64,000 nt of DNA from an uncultured Bacteroidales bacterium (GCA_903959905.1 CAJBYO010000085.1:143145-207144), one strand, 5' to 3'; shown: positions 43,336 through 52,528, numbered from the stretch's first letter. Numbers and translations are program-made. The notes: generated by a model not told the origin, from the sequence alone.

Positions 43336-45729
43336 ATGAAGATATTTTTTACCAGGTACCTTGCTGTGATTCTGTTGGTGACAAGTCTGTCATTTCCGTC
43401 TTTAATGATGGCCCAGTTAAGCGTTGTACAAGGTGCCGCCATGAATATGACACCGCAGCAACTGGTTCAGAATTACCTTGTCGGGGCAGGTATCACCGTA
43501 AGCAATGTCACCTTTAACGGAAGCCCCAATGTTATCACCTCCGACCAGGTTGGGAAGTTTGCTACGGCTGGTGTTGCCAAAACACAACTGGGACTTGCCG
43601 GAGGGATCCTGATGACTTCAGGGAAGGCCAGTATTGCCGTCGGGCCGAACAATGCTGCCGGCGCAGGGTCCCAGGTTGGCGGCCCCGGCGACCCCGATCT
43701 GACGACCCTTTGTGGTTCTGTTACAAATGACAAGGCTGTTATTGAGTTTGATTTTATTCCGCAGTCAGATACCGTCAGATTCCGCTATGTATTCGGATCT
43801 GAAGAGTTTTTTGAATATTGCAACCAGTTCAACGACGCTTTTGGATTCTTCCTGAGCGGCCCCGGAATCAGTGGTACGTTTTCAAACAATAGCGTCAACA
43901 TTGCCAGGATGCCCGGGGCATTGAGCAATTATGTTACCATTAATAATATCTGTGCCAGTGTACAGTCAAGGTGGACAAATCCTTCCGGAGGGCTTTACTA
44001 CCAGTATGACGGGCTCACCTATGTTTTTACAGCATGGTATGAGGTGCAACCCTGTACCACATACCATATCAAACTGGCCATCGGAGATGCGGTTGACAAG
44101 GCCTTTGACTCTGGCGTATTTCTTGAACAAAACAGTTTCAGTAGTCCCGGAGTCAACATGATCAACAATAATACTATTCCCCTGCTTCAGAACAAGGCGG
44201 TTGAAGGGTGCAACGATGTCACCGTCAATTTCAGGTTGATGGACACATTGACTTACCCGTATACACTTCATTATATCATTGGCGGAACTGCCATCAATGG
44301 TGCGGATTACACGCATATTGAAGATTTTGTAACCTTCCCGCCGGGAGAAGACAGCGTCAATGTAATCATACACCCAATCCCGGATAACATCCCGGAAGGT
44401 GAAAAATTGGTAATACTCACCCTGAACCAGATCTCATGCGATGGCAATGTCAAACGCGACACTGTATATATTGATGACTATACACCAATGACCATTTTAC
44501 CAAATCATGATACCGCCATGTGTTTCGGCGGTGAAGTGGAATTGAAAGCGAATACTTTAGGAGGGATTTCTCCCCTCTTTTACCAATGGAATGTTCCGGG
44601 CACCGACAGTACAGTCATCTTCACTCCGCCTGTTGGAAACAATGTCTACACAGTGAAGGTCACCGATGTATGCACCCATTCAGTTTACGATACTGCCCTG
44701 GTTACTGTGCATCCGATACCAGTTGCACATGCAGGGGCCAGCATTACCATACCCAACGGTACCAGTACTACCCTGCACGGCGCTGCAAATGGGGGTTACG
44801 GAAATTACAGTTTTTCGTGGACCTCCAATCCCCCGGGGTTTTCATCATCCCAGCAGGAACCTTCCACCGGGAATATGAGTAACACCGTCATATACATTCT
44901 TCGGGTCACTGATCTGGCAAGCGGTTGCCAGAGCCCTCCCTCGCAGGTTATCGTTACAATTGAAGGTGGCCCGCTCTCGGTCAACCCTGTTGCCCAACCC
45001 GATGCCGTGTGCCTTGGCGATACTGCATTTCTGTATGCGCTGTCGGGCGGCGGATCCGGAATTTACACTTACAACTGGAGTTCTGTTCCTGGAGGATTTA
45101 CATCATCTTCGGCCAATCCGTTCGTAATTCCTGTTGAATCAACAAATTACAATATTACCATCAACGATGGGTTTAACCAAAGGTCGGGAAGTACCGCAGT
45201 CACTGTTTATCCTTTGCCTGTTCTACATCTCGGGCCATCAGATACTGCCGTTTGTATTTACGATACAGTGAGGCTTGATGCCGGCAACCCGGGCTCCACA
45301 TACCTCTGGTCAAACGGTTCGACCAGCAGGACCATTACTGCCTCAACTACCGGGATCGGGTACGACTTACAAACTTATTCCGTTAATGTGACCAACCAGC
45401 ACGGATGTACCAATTCCGCCATCATCAACCTCGTATTTACTTTTGACGGCTGCGTTGGCGTTCCTGAACATTCGAGGAATGACTATTTCGCTGTTTATCC
45501 CAACCCGGCCCATGGTACATTCAGGCTGCAGGTCAGAAACGGGGACAGTTCGGTCACCGCCGACCTTTTGAATATGTTTGGCGCAAAGATGCTCACGTGT
45601 AAGATGCAAAATACAGGTAAACCATTATCAGAACAGAAAATTGACGTCTCCAGGTTGTCCCCCGGGGTGTATATTTTATATGTTCACAGCGATAAATTTG
45701 CAGCGTCTGTCAAATTGATCATCCAGTAA
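43336..45729 (+). CDS. Choice-of-anchor-L T9SS surface protein
   Basis: About 797 residues from ATG 43336, chosen because a GGAGG ribosome-binding site lies just upstream and it starts the signal peptide (MKIFFTRY...LMMAQ). The choice-of-anchor-L domain covers about 25-270 (SDQVGKFATAGV, FRYVFGSEEFFEY, DAFGFFLSGPG). It is followed by a Calx-beta-like stretch, two to three PKD/Ig-like repeats and a T9SS C-terminal domain (VYPNPAHGTFRLQV to VKLIIQ). It is an exported, probably surface-attached, adhesive or structural protein. Confidence 0.85.
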   Translation: MKIFFTRYLAVILLVTSLSFPSLMMAQLSVVQGAAMNMTPQQLVQNYLVGAGITVSNVTFNGSPNVITSDQVGKFATAGVAKTQLGLAGGILMTSGKASIAVGPNNAAGAGSQVGGPGDPDLTTLCGSVTNDKAVIEFDFIPQSDTVRFRYVFGSEEFFEYCNQFNDAFGFFLSGPGISGTFSNNSVNIARMPGALSNYVTINNICASVQSRWTNPSGGLYYQYDGLTYVFTAWYEVQPCTTYHIKLAIGDAVDKAFDSGVFLEQNSFSSPGVNMINNNTIPLLQNKAVEGCNDVTVNFRLMDTLTYPYTLHYIIGGTAINGADYTHIEDFVTFPPGEDSVNVIIHPIPDNIPEGEKLVILTLNQISCDGNVKRDTVYIDDYTPMTILPNHDTAMCFGGEVELKANTLGGISPLFYQWNVPGTDSTVIFTPPVGNNVYTVKVTDVCTHSVYDTALVTVHPIPVAHAGASITIPNGTSTTLHGAANGGYGNYSFSWTSNPPGFSSSQQEPSTGNMSNTVIYILRVTDLASGCQSPPSQVIVTIEGGPLSVNPVAQPDAVCLGDTAFLYALSGGGSGIYTYNWSSVPGGFTSSSANPFVIPVESTNYNITINDGFNQRSGSTAVTVYPLPVLHLGPSDTAVCIYDTVRLDAGNPGSTYLWSNGSTSRTITASTTGIGYDLQTYSVNVTNQHGCTNSAIINLVFTFDGCVGVPEHSRNDYFAVYPNPAHGTFRLQVRNGDSSVTADLLNMFGAKMLTCKMQNTGKPLSEQKIDVSRLSPGVYILYVHSDKFAASVKLIIQ

Positions 45730-45868
45730 ATTGCTGAATTTCAATATACAGATCAATTTTACACCAACTCAATTATTGCCTGCGGGTAAAAATACTCGCT
45801 GGCCATTCAACAAACTTCCAAAAATAAATTTCACATCCGGATACACTAAGGTCGTTCCAAAGCCGATT

Positions 45869-45886
45869 GTGTTGATTTTTTCAACA
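45869..45886. promoter_or_regulatory. Upstream palindrome 1 (possible activator site)
   Basis: The core GTGTTGA-N5-TCAACA is identical in half-sites and spacing to the core of the longer palindrome at 45947-45985. It lies about 200 bases before the predicted sigma-54 start point, centre-to-centre 88 bases from palindrome 2. It is a candidate binding site for the NtrC-type regulator encoded at 52529. Confidence 0.6.
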
Positions 45887-45946
45887 TGTGTATAATTTCT
45901 ATACACTCCACTTAATTGTCAGATAATCTGTCACTTATGCGACCTT

Positions 45947-45985
45947 ACAACAGGCAGTGTTGAAATAATCAACACTGCCTGTTGT
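45947..45985. promoter_or_regulatory. Upstream palindrome 2 (possible activator site or terminator)
   Basis: Perfect 17-base arms around a 5-base AATAA centre. The inner part repeats GTGTTGA-N5-TCAACA of palindrome 1. It lies about 110 bases before the predicted sigma-54 start point, the usual range for enhancer sites. It could also act as a terminator hairpin for the upstream gene, but only TTTATA follows and the gene ended 218 bases earlier. Confidence 0.6.
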
Positions 45986-46051
45986 TTATAATCTGAACAC
46001 ATATTACAGCATTTGACTGATATACAGCATGATACACTGCATTTTTTTATT

Positions 46052-46067
46052 TGGCACTATAATTGAA
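46052..46067 (+). promoter_or_regulatory. Sigma-54-like -24/-12 promoter
   Basis: TGGCAC-N5-TTGAA. GG at 46053-46054 and GA at 46065-46066 are separated by exactly 10 bases, as the sigma-54 consensus TGGCAC-N5-TTGCA requires; only the C of the -12 GC is replaced by A. The predicted start point is near 46077, 25 bases before the ATG at 46102. A sigma-54 activator is encoded 6 kb downstream. Confidence 0.6.
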
Positions 46068-46101
46068 TATCCATAGTCATCAAATATAAAATCTGACAGC
46101 C

Positions 46102-47796
46102 ATGAAAACCAGGATCTTTTTAATCGCAGCATTGTTAATCGTAAGTCTCTGTAATGCAAGCAACAAAGAAACAGAAACAACCAAAGCCCGTGAGATAGAG
46201 GGCTCCATGAATGTATGGACAACTCCAGACCTGTACAGTCTCACCATGATATGGACTGCTGAATTTACGAGGGTAAACCCCAAGGCAACCATCAACGTAT
46301 TAAAATCGGATAATGCCAATGTTGCCGGAATGTTGAAAACACCTGATGGTGTTGGTTTTATAACCGATGCAACTTATGCCGGCCTTGACAGGCAATCAAT
46401 TTGGACCATGCTGTCTGGCCATGACATCATCGTTCCGGTTATGAATAAGAAAAATCTGTTTCTGGAACAAATCTACAGGAATGGTATTACAACCAGCTGC
46501 CTGACCAGTATGTTTAACGGATCAGAAAAACCGGAATGGGGGACGCTCCTTGGGACCGGTGTAAAGGTGCCGCTGCATTTTTATATTATGAACGATGCCT
46601 CCATCAAGGCAGGAGTTGCCAGCTTTCTCAATAACAGCAATTTCATGGTTGATGGGACCAATGTAGGAAGCAGCAGTGAAATGATCGCTGCAATCCGGAA
46701 GGATATAAATGCTATCGGGTTTTGCAGGTTGACCGACATCCTTGAACCGAATGGCAAAAGCCTTGCCGAGAACCTTGCTTTTGTTCCGATTGATAAAAAC
46801 GGTAACGGCAGGCTTGATTACATGGAGAACATATATAACAGTCCCGAATCCTTTGCACACGGTGTATGGATCGGCAAATACCCAAAAGAGTTGTCCGGCA
46901 ACCTGTACATGGTTGCAAAAGTAAAGCCCGCGAATCCTGTTGAAACGGCGTTCCTGGAATGGGTGCTTTCTGACGGCCAGCAGTACTTAGCTACAAACGG
47001 CTTTATTTCACTTGGCAACGGCGAAATGCTGCAACAACTTGCAAAAGTCCAGACCGGCACAATAAATATCGCGGTGGAGCCAGATAACAGCTTTGCGATC
47101 CTAAAAACCATCATCCTGATCCTGTTTGCGATTCTTATCACAGGTTTATTTATTGATTTCATTGCTGTGCGCGCCACTAAAAAGAGAACAATACTGGCCA
47201 GCATGACGCATGATGGTGGGATTGCATTTGACGAGTCATCAGTTAACACACCCGGGGGACTGTATTACGATAAAAGTCATACGTGGGCCTTTATGGAACA
47301 AGACGGAGCTGTAAGGATCGGAATTGATGACTTCATGCGGCATGTTACCGGCCCATTGACCCGTATTGACATGAAACGGGTTGGCGACAAAGTAAGAAAG
47401 GGTGAAATCATGTTTACACTGGTTCAAAAAGGAAAGCAACTGAATATCCATGCCCCGGTTTCTGGAACGATTTTGGCATTGAACCAGGATCTTGTTGACA
47501 ACTCAGCCGCGCTTCATTCAAAAAAGTGTTCTGATGCATGGGTATATGCAATTGAACCGACAAACTGGCTGATTGAAATCCAATTCCTGACCATGTCAGA
47601 AAAGTATAAAATATGGCTCAAAGACGAATTCCGGAGATTAAAGGACTTTTTTGCAATGGCAATGGCAGCAAAAGATCCTGATTTTGCCCACGTGCCCCTT
47701 CAGGATGGCGGCACAATAAAAGACCATGTACTGGCTGATCTCGGACCTGAAGTGTGGGAAGATTTCCAGTCAAAGTTCATGGATTGTCCTAAATAA
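46102..47796 (+). CDS. Periplasmic-binding-protein / GcvH-like fusion membrane protein
   Basis: A 564-residue fusion. A signal sequence (about 1-20) leads to a PstS-like type-2 periplasmic binding domain (about 30-315). A membrane helix (about 335-355) is followed by basic RATKKRT, placing the rest in the cytoplasm. Residues about 385-490 are a GcvH-like barrel (HTWAFMEQDG, HAPVSGTILALNQ, DAWVYAIEPTNW), and a C-terminal extension has LQDGGTIKDH. The lysine that carries lipoate in GcvH falls on a Gly, with lysines one residue either side. The same tail occurs in the 49970 product. It is first in a redox operon; it may couple ligand sensing or transport to electron transfer, but the function is unknown. 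Confidence 0.82.
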   Translation: MKTRIFLIAALLIVSLCNASNKETETTKAREIEGSMNVWTTPDLYSLTMIWTAEFTRVNPKATINVLKSDNANVAGMLKTPDGVGFITDATYAGLDRQSIWTMLSGHDIIVPVMNKKNLFLEQIYRNGITTSCLTSMFNGSEKPEWGTLLGTGVKVPLHFYIMNDASIKAGVASFLNNSNFMVDGTNVGSSSEMIAAIRKDINAIGFCRLTDILEPNGKSLAENLAFVPIDKNGNGRLDYMENIYNSPESFAHGVWIGKYPKELSGNLYMVAKVKPANPVETAFLEWVLSDGQQYLATNGFISLGNGEMLQQLAKVQTGTINIAVEPDNSFAILKTIILILFAILITGLFIDFIAVRATKKRTILASMTHDGGIAFDESSVNTPGGLYYDKSHTWAFMEQDGAVRIGIDDFMRHVTGPLTRIDMKRVGDKVRKGEIMFTLVQKGKQLNIHAPVSGTILALNQDLVDNSAALHSKKCSDAWVYAIEPTNWLIEIQFLTMSEKYKIWLKDEFRRLKDFFAMAMAAKDPDFAHVPLQDGGTIKDHVLADLGPEVWEDFQSKFMDCPK

Positions 47797-47836
47797 TCCA
47801 TACCTGTGTATCTCTAATCTTTAAACCACTGACGTC

Positions 47837-48703
47837 ATGGGCTTAAACAGAAGAAGCTTTTTCAAATTACTCGGAGTTACTGGAATGACACTGGCCATTG
47901 GCAAGAGCACAACAGGTTCAGAGAATGGGTCAAACAGTGTGGAGTTTTACGGCATTCTCTACGATGCTGCACGCTGTAAAGGATGTCGCGGATGTGAATT
48001 TGATTGTGCCGCAGCACATGGCTTCAAAGACCCGCCTCCGTCAAAAAACCTCCCTCCCATCAGGAAAACTGATGAAACCTGCAATACTGTCGTTAACACA
48101 ATTAAAACGTCAAAGGGTGAGGTATTCGTGAAACGGCAATGCATGCACTGCAACGAGCCTGCCTGTGTTGCAGCATGTTTGACCCAGGCGATGCACAAAA
48201 CAAAGATGGGGCCGGTCACGTGGGATGGAGACAAGTGCATGGGATGCCGTTACTGTATGGTTTCGTGCCCGTTCGACAGCCCCAAATTTGAATATCACAG
48301 TGCAAACCCGAAAATTCAAAAGTGCGACATGTGTTTTGACCGGCTCAGGGCGGGTGAAAGTCCGGCCTGCGCCTTTAACTGCCCCAATGAAGCCCTGCTC
48401 TACGGCAAGCGTAGAGATCTGATCAGGGAAGCGCGAAGACGTATTTATGAAAAACCCGGATTGTACAACGATCATATATATGGTGAGCACGAGGCCGGTG
48501 GAACAGGCTGGCTGTATCTTTCTCCGGTTCCATTTGAAGAGCTGGGGATGAACACCAACCTTCAGAATGCCTCCTATCCGGCACTCACAAAAGGCTTCCT
48601 TTACAGCGTTCCTTCAGTTTTTGTACTGGCGCCGGCCCTGTTGCTGGGCATCTATCAATCAACGAAAAATAACAACAACGGGGAGGAACATAACGATGAA
48701 TAG
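47837..48703 (+). CDS. Tat-exported 4Fe-4S ferredoxin, HybA-like
   Basis: A 288-residue protein with a twin-arginine signal (NRRSFFKLLGVTG), four Fe-S cysteine sets (CKGCRGCEFDC; CMHCNEPACVAAC; CMGCRYCMVSC; CDMCFDRL...CAFNC) and a C-terminal membrane helix (about 254-275). It is like the HybA/NrfC/PsrB electron-transfer subunits: it would pass electrons on the outer face of the inner membrane to or from the NrfD-type subunit encoded next, whose start overlaps its end. No catalytic molybdopterin or hydrogenase subunit is encoded alongside. Confidence 0.92.
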   Translation: MGLNRRSFFKLLGVTGMTLAIGKSTTGSENGSNSVEFYGILYDAARCKGCRGCEFDCAAAHGFKDPPPSKNLPPIRKTDETCNTVVNTIKTSKGEVFVKRQCMHCNEPACVAACLTQAMHKTKMGPVTWDGDKCMGCRYCMVSCPFDSPKFEYHSANPKIQKCDMCFDRLRAGESPACAFNCPNEALLYGKRRDLIREARRRIYEKPGLYNDHIYGEHEAGGTGWLYLSPVPFEELGMNTNLQNASYPALTKGFLYSVPSVFVLAPALLLGIYQSTKNNNNGEEHNDE

Positions 48704-49922
48704 CACCTATGCCATTTCAGCTGACAACAACGGCAAGCCTGTCTGGAAATTCATTCTTGGAGAACTGAAGCCAAAAGGCAAATTCTTCACCCCTTTCAAC
48801 ATCATTTCCATCCCAATCATGATTCTGGGCCTGGCCCTGATCGTAATCCGTTTCTGGAAGGGCATTGGATCGATCACCAATCTTACCCAGGAAACTCCGT
48901 GGGGTTTGTGGATAGGGTTTGATGTTGTGACAGGTGTTGCTTTCGCAGGTGGCGCCTACGTGCTGACCTTTATGGTCTATATCCTGAACATGCGAAAATA
49001 CCACTCTATTATACGGGTCACTGTACTGAATGGTTTCCTGGCATACGCATTTTATGCCGGCGCCTTGCTTCTTGACCTTGGCAGGCCCTGGCATGTAATC
49101 AACCCTATAATCGGCAATGGATTTGGCACCAGTTCAGTCCTGTTCCTGGTGGCATGGCATTTCCTGCTTTATATGATCGCCGAACTGATCGAGTTTTCTC
49201 CCACCATTGCCGAATGGCTTGGTGCACGAAGGGCCCGGAAAATCCTTTCGGGAATGACCATTGCCGCTGTGATCTTTGGTATCACGCTTTCTACCTTGCA
49301 TCAGTCGGGACTGGGCGCACTCTACCTGATGGCCAAGGATAAAATTCATCCGCTCTGGTATTCTGAATTTATCCCGATCATGTTCCTGGTATCCAGCATT
49401 TTTGCCGGGTTATCCATGGTCATTTTTGAAGGATCGATCAGCCACAGGGTATTTTTCAGGCAGATCAGCGAGAAAAACCACAAGGCGCAGCACGGCATCA
49501 TCCTGGGTTTGTCAAAAATCTGTGCCGGGGCCATGTTTGCATATTTCTTCCTGCAGATGCTCGTGTTCATACACGGGCAGCACTGGCACCTGTTGTTTAC
49601 GACGATGGGACTGTGGTACCTTGTTGAGATGCTCGGATTTGTCCTCATACCCATGATCCTGTTTTTCATCAGCTACAGGACTGGTAACATCAATATGATC
49701 AAGGTTGCAGCTGTGATCACCATGCTCGGGGTCATTCTGAACCGGCTGAATGTTACGATCATCGGTTTCAGATGGGATGCAGCGATACATTATATACCGT
49801 CGTGGATGGAACTGGTGGTCACGCTCGCTGTTATTTTTACTGAAATCTGGATATTCAGATGGGTCATCAACCGCATGCCTGTGTTGCGCGACTCACCCGA
49901 ATGGGCCAATGAAAATGAATAA
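48696..49922 (+). CDS. NrfD/HybB-type membrane subunit
   Basis: A 408-residue integral membrane protein from ATG 48696, which follows a strong GGGGAGG site; the frame extends upstream into the ferredoxin gene, but that part is a shadow. About ten membrane helices are seen, with the conserved PWGLWIGFDVVTGVAFAGGAYV segment of HybB-type NrfD proteins and later HQSGLGALYLMA. It exchanges electrons with menaquinone and the attached ferredoxin. It overlaps the ferredoxin gene by 8 bases. Confidence 0.92.
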   Translation: MNSTYAISADNNGKPVWKFILGELKPKGKFFTPFNIISIPIMILGLALIVIRFWKGIGSITNLTQETPWGLWIGFDVVTGVAFAGGAYVLTFMVYILNMRKYHSIIRVTVLNGFLAYAFYAGALLLDLGRPWHVINPIIGNGFGTSSVLFLVAWHFLLYMIAELIEFSPTIAEWLGARRARKILSGMTIAAVIFGITLSTLHQSGLGALYLMAKDKIHPLWYSEFIPIMFLVSSIFAGLSMVIFEGSISHRVFFRQISEKNHKAQHGIILGLSKICAGAMFAYFFLQMLVFIHGQHWHLLFTTMGLWYLVEMLGFVLIPMILFFISYRTGNINMIKVAAVITMLGVILNRLNVTIIGFRWDAAIHYIPSWMELVVTLAVIFTEIWIFRWVINRMPVLRDSPEWANENE

Positions 49923-49969
49923 ACTAACCAGCCGGCGCCATTCCTGGCGGTGGCATAAAAATCAATCAC

Positions 49970-50692
49970 ATGGAAGGATACATCTATTCTGATATTTTTG
50001 CCACCAAGGGACTTGAATACCTTATCATCATTGCATTTCTGACGATGCTGATCCCTTTTGGCGTAATCCTGAACAGACAGGTAAAAATGACCAGGAAACT
50101 TCATAACACTGTTGGAATTCTATCCGCAGCAATCCTTAAGATCCCCCAGGGACTTTTTTATTCCCGAAACCACACCTGGATGTTCATGGAAAAATCCGGT
50201 ACGGCCAAAGTCGGACTGGATGATCTTTTACTCCATTTAACCGGCGAGGTGAATATTTTAAGCCTTAGAAGTCCCGGGGAGATGGTAAATAAAGGCGACT
50301 TGATAACAGAGATCAACCAGCAGGGAAAGATATTGCAGATTGTCTCCCCGGTTTCAGGTAAAATCATGGAAACCAACGTCCAGTTAACCAAACAACCTGC
50401 AATCCTGAACGATGACCCCTATGGCAAGGGCTGGATTTACAAAATAAAGCCTACAAACTGGATGGCAGATGTGAAATCATGCTATTTTGCTGAGGAGGCT
50501 GCCAATTGGTCGGCCAATGAACTTGTAAGGTTCAAGGACTTCATGGCATCCACCATGAAAAATAATTCACAGGAAGAATCCATGATCATTCTACAGGATG
50601 GGGGTGAATTAGTGGACCATACGTTGTCGGCAATGCCGGCTGAAACATGGAAGGAGTTCCAGAATGAATTCCTTACACTATACCACTTGTAA
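49970..50692 (+). CDS. Membrane-anchored GcvH-like protein
   Basis: A 240-residue protein. One membrane helix (about 17-37) is followed by basic residues RQVKMTRK, so the remainder faces the cytoplasm. The GcvH-like domain spans about 58-165 (HTWMFMEKSG, SPVSGKIMETNVQL, YGKGWIYKIKPTNW), then an extension with ILQDGGELVDH as in the first gene of the operon. The lipoyl-lysine position again holds Gly (QGK), with Lys one residue later. It is the last gene of the redox operon and looks like a duplicate of the C-terminal half of the 46102 product. Confidence 0.85.
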   Translation: MEGYIYSDIFATKGLEYLIIIAFLTMLIPFGVILNRQVKMTRKLHNTVGILSAAILKIPQGLFYSRNHTWMFMEKSGTAKVGLDDLLLHLTGEVNILSLRSPGEMVNKGDLITEINQQGKILQIVSPVSGKIMETNVQLTKQPAILNDDPYGKGWIYKIKPTNWMADVKSCYFAEEAANWSANELVRFKDFMASTMKNNSQEESMIILQDGGELVDHTLSAMPAETWKEFQNEFLTLYHL

Positions 50693-50718
50693 ACTGAAAC
50701 TGTTGACTTTCTCATGAT

Positions 50719-50738
50719 TGTTGATGATTTTCTCAACA
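50719..50738. promoter_or_regulatory. TGTTGA/TCAACA inverted half-sites
   Basis: TGTTGA and TCAACA half-sites like those of the two upstream palindromes, here 8 instead of 5 bases apart, in the gap before the histidine kinase gene and just ahead of the terminator. It might be an autoregulatory site or a chance match. Confidence 0.3.
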
Positions 50739-50741
50739 AAG

Positions 50742-50785
50742 AACGCGCTGTTTGTGAAAATATTCACAAGCAGCGCGTTTTTTTT
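50742..50785 (+). terminator. Rho-independent terminator of the redox operon
   Basis: A 17-base stem (50742-50758 with 50763-50779, one G-T pair) with a 4-base loop, directly followed by six more Ts. It lies 50 bases after the last operon gene and separates it from the two-component genes. Confidence 0.92.
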
Positions 50786-50848
50786 GTATATTGCACACTG
50801 TTAGCCCCGGTAATTCTACCAGGCAGATGTTCCTAATTTTGTGATTGT

Positions 50849-52516
50849 ATGTTTCCCGGTTTTAACCACAAAAACAATGCAGGACGAACCATATTTAAAA
50901 AATATGTTAAGTTCAGGTCATCTATTTATGGCCGCGTAGTTTTCATCATCACCCTCCTTTCGCTGTTTTTATTTACCTCGTTTACACTGATTTTCAAATC
51001 AGTGAATGAACAGTACCTGAATACTGTTATACGCCAGAGCGGGAGTAACATCGGTTCAATCGTAGAGGGTGCGTTGTATCATTCGATGCTGCAGAACGAT
51101 AAAAGTTCCCTCCAGTATACCCTGGATGTGATCAACACCCTGCCGGGCATTGATGAAGTGAACATGTACGACAGTGACGATGAACTTGTTTATTCCTCCA
51201 TTACCTCCGACACCACCGACAGTCACAGCAACCCAAACTGTATCGGGTGCCATTCCAATATCCGGTCAATGTTTCCGGGAAACGGAAAATCATATAAAAT
51301 CATTGATGTTGACAATGACTGCAAGATGATCAGGAATGATAACCGGAGCCGGCACCTGCTGATCAGGTCCCCTATCCTGAATGAAAAATCCTGTTATACC
51401 AGTTCTTGCCATGCTCACAAGGCAACAGATACTGTTCTCGGGTCGCTGGTTATCAAGATCCCGCTGGCCGACCTGGATGCTGCCGTGGCCAAATCAACCA
51501 TGGAGTTTTTTTTGCTGGCTATTTTTACCACGCTGGCACTGATGTCCATCCTGATATTCTTCACCATGAGAAGAATAAAGAATCCGTTGAATGCCCTTAT
51601 TAAAGTTAGTATTGCAGTATCAAGCGGAGATAAAAGCACCCGGGTTGAAATAAAGCCGAATCAGCTTGACGACATGAGGATGGTATCTGAAGCCTTCAAT
51701 GAAATGCTTGACAACCTCCAGGCTGCAAATAACGAACTGGAAAACTGGTCGCAACAGCTTGAATACAAAGTCCAGAAAAAGACCGAAGAACTGGGTGCCG
51801 CGCAGAATGAACTGATGCATGTTGAGCGCCTGGCATCGCTGGGTAAATTATCTTCGTCTGTTGCCCATGAAATAAACAACCCCCTGTCGGGTATTCTCAT
51901 TTATACCAAGTTGTTGTACAAGCAGGTGAGCAACCCCGAGTTGTATGCTTCCAAGCGTGAATCAATACTAAAACACCTGCGCCTGATTGAAAATGAGACG
52001 AAACGATGCGGTGATATCGTAAAAGGGTTGCTTGATTTTTCAAGAAAAGACCAGGACGATTTTGAACCGACCCATCTGCATGAGATTCTCAGGGATACAT
52101 ACGAACTGATGGCACATCCGATTAAAATTGCCAACATCCGATTCCTGGCTGACTTCGCAGCAACGTCAGATCTCATAAATTGCAGCCCGAACCAGATCAA
52201 GCAGGCTTGTGTTGCCATGCTGGTTAACGCCGCAGAAGCAGTTGTTGAAAACGGCGAAATCATGATCCGGACAAAAAATCCTGATGAAGATTCCATCAAT
52301 TTTGAGATATCAGACAATGGCCAGGGAATTGCAGCTGAAGACATTCCGCATATTTTTGAACCTTTCTTTTCCACCAAGCAGAATGTAAGCGGGATCGGGT
52401 TGGGACTGGCCATCGTTCACGGTATTGTGCAGAATCATAAAGGAAAGATCCAGGTAAGGTCGGATGTTGGCAACGGCACCACAATCTCGGTGACAATTCC
52501 CCTGATCAAAAATTAA
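50849..52516 (+). CDS. Histidine kinase with periplasmic c-type haem motifs
   Basis: A 555-residue membrane kinase. Helices at about 30-49 and 219-239 flank a periplasmic domain. This domain contains a c-haem motif Cys131-x2-Cys134-His135 and a second, Cys182-x4-Cys187-His188, followed by His190. A HAMP-like linker (about 240-295), a coiled coil, HisKA with His340 (SSVAHEINNPLSG) and HATPase_c follow. The haem motifs suggest sensing of redox state or a diatomic gas. The NtrB-type HEINNPL box and the adjacent NtrC-type gene 12 bases downstream mark them as a pair. Confidence 0.9.
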   Translation: MFPGFNHKNNAGRTIFKKYVKFRSSIYGRVVFIITLLSLFLFTSFTLIFKSVNEQYLNTVIRQSGSNIGSIVEGALYHSMLQNDKSSLQYTLDVINTLPGIDEVNMYDSDDELVYSSITSDTTDSHSNPNCIGCHSNIRSMFPGNGKSYKIIDVDNDCKMIRNDNRSRHLLIRSPILNEKSCYTSSCHAHKATDTVLGSLVIKIPLADLDAAVAKSTMEFFLLAIFTTLALMSILIFFTMRRIKNPLNALIKVSIAVSSGDKSTRVEIKPNQLDDMRMVSEAFNEMLDNLQAANNELENWSQQLEYKVQKKTEELGAAQNELMHVERLASLGKLSSSVAHEINNPLSGILIYTKLLYKQVSNPELYASKRESILKHLRLIENETKRCGDIVKGLLDFSRKDQDDFEPTHLHEILRDTYELMAHPIKIANIRFLADFAATSDLINCSPNQIKQACVAMLVNAAEAVVENGEIMIRTKNPDEDSINFEISDNGQGIAAEDIPHIFEPFFSTKQNVSGIGLGLAIVHGIVQNHKGKIQVRSDVGNGTTISVTIPLIKN

Positions 52517-52528
52517 AATGACAACCCC

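Noticed and set aside
47837..49922. Ni-Fe hydrogenase operon, suggested by HybA- and HybB-like proteins
   Set aside because: No large or small hydrogenase subunit or maturation gene is present in the window; these two subunit types serve many complexes.
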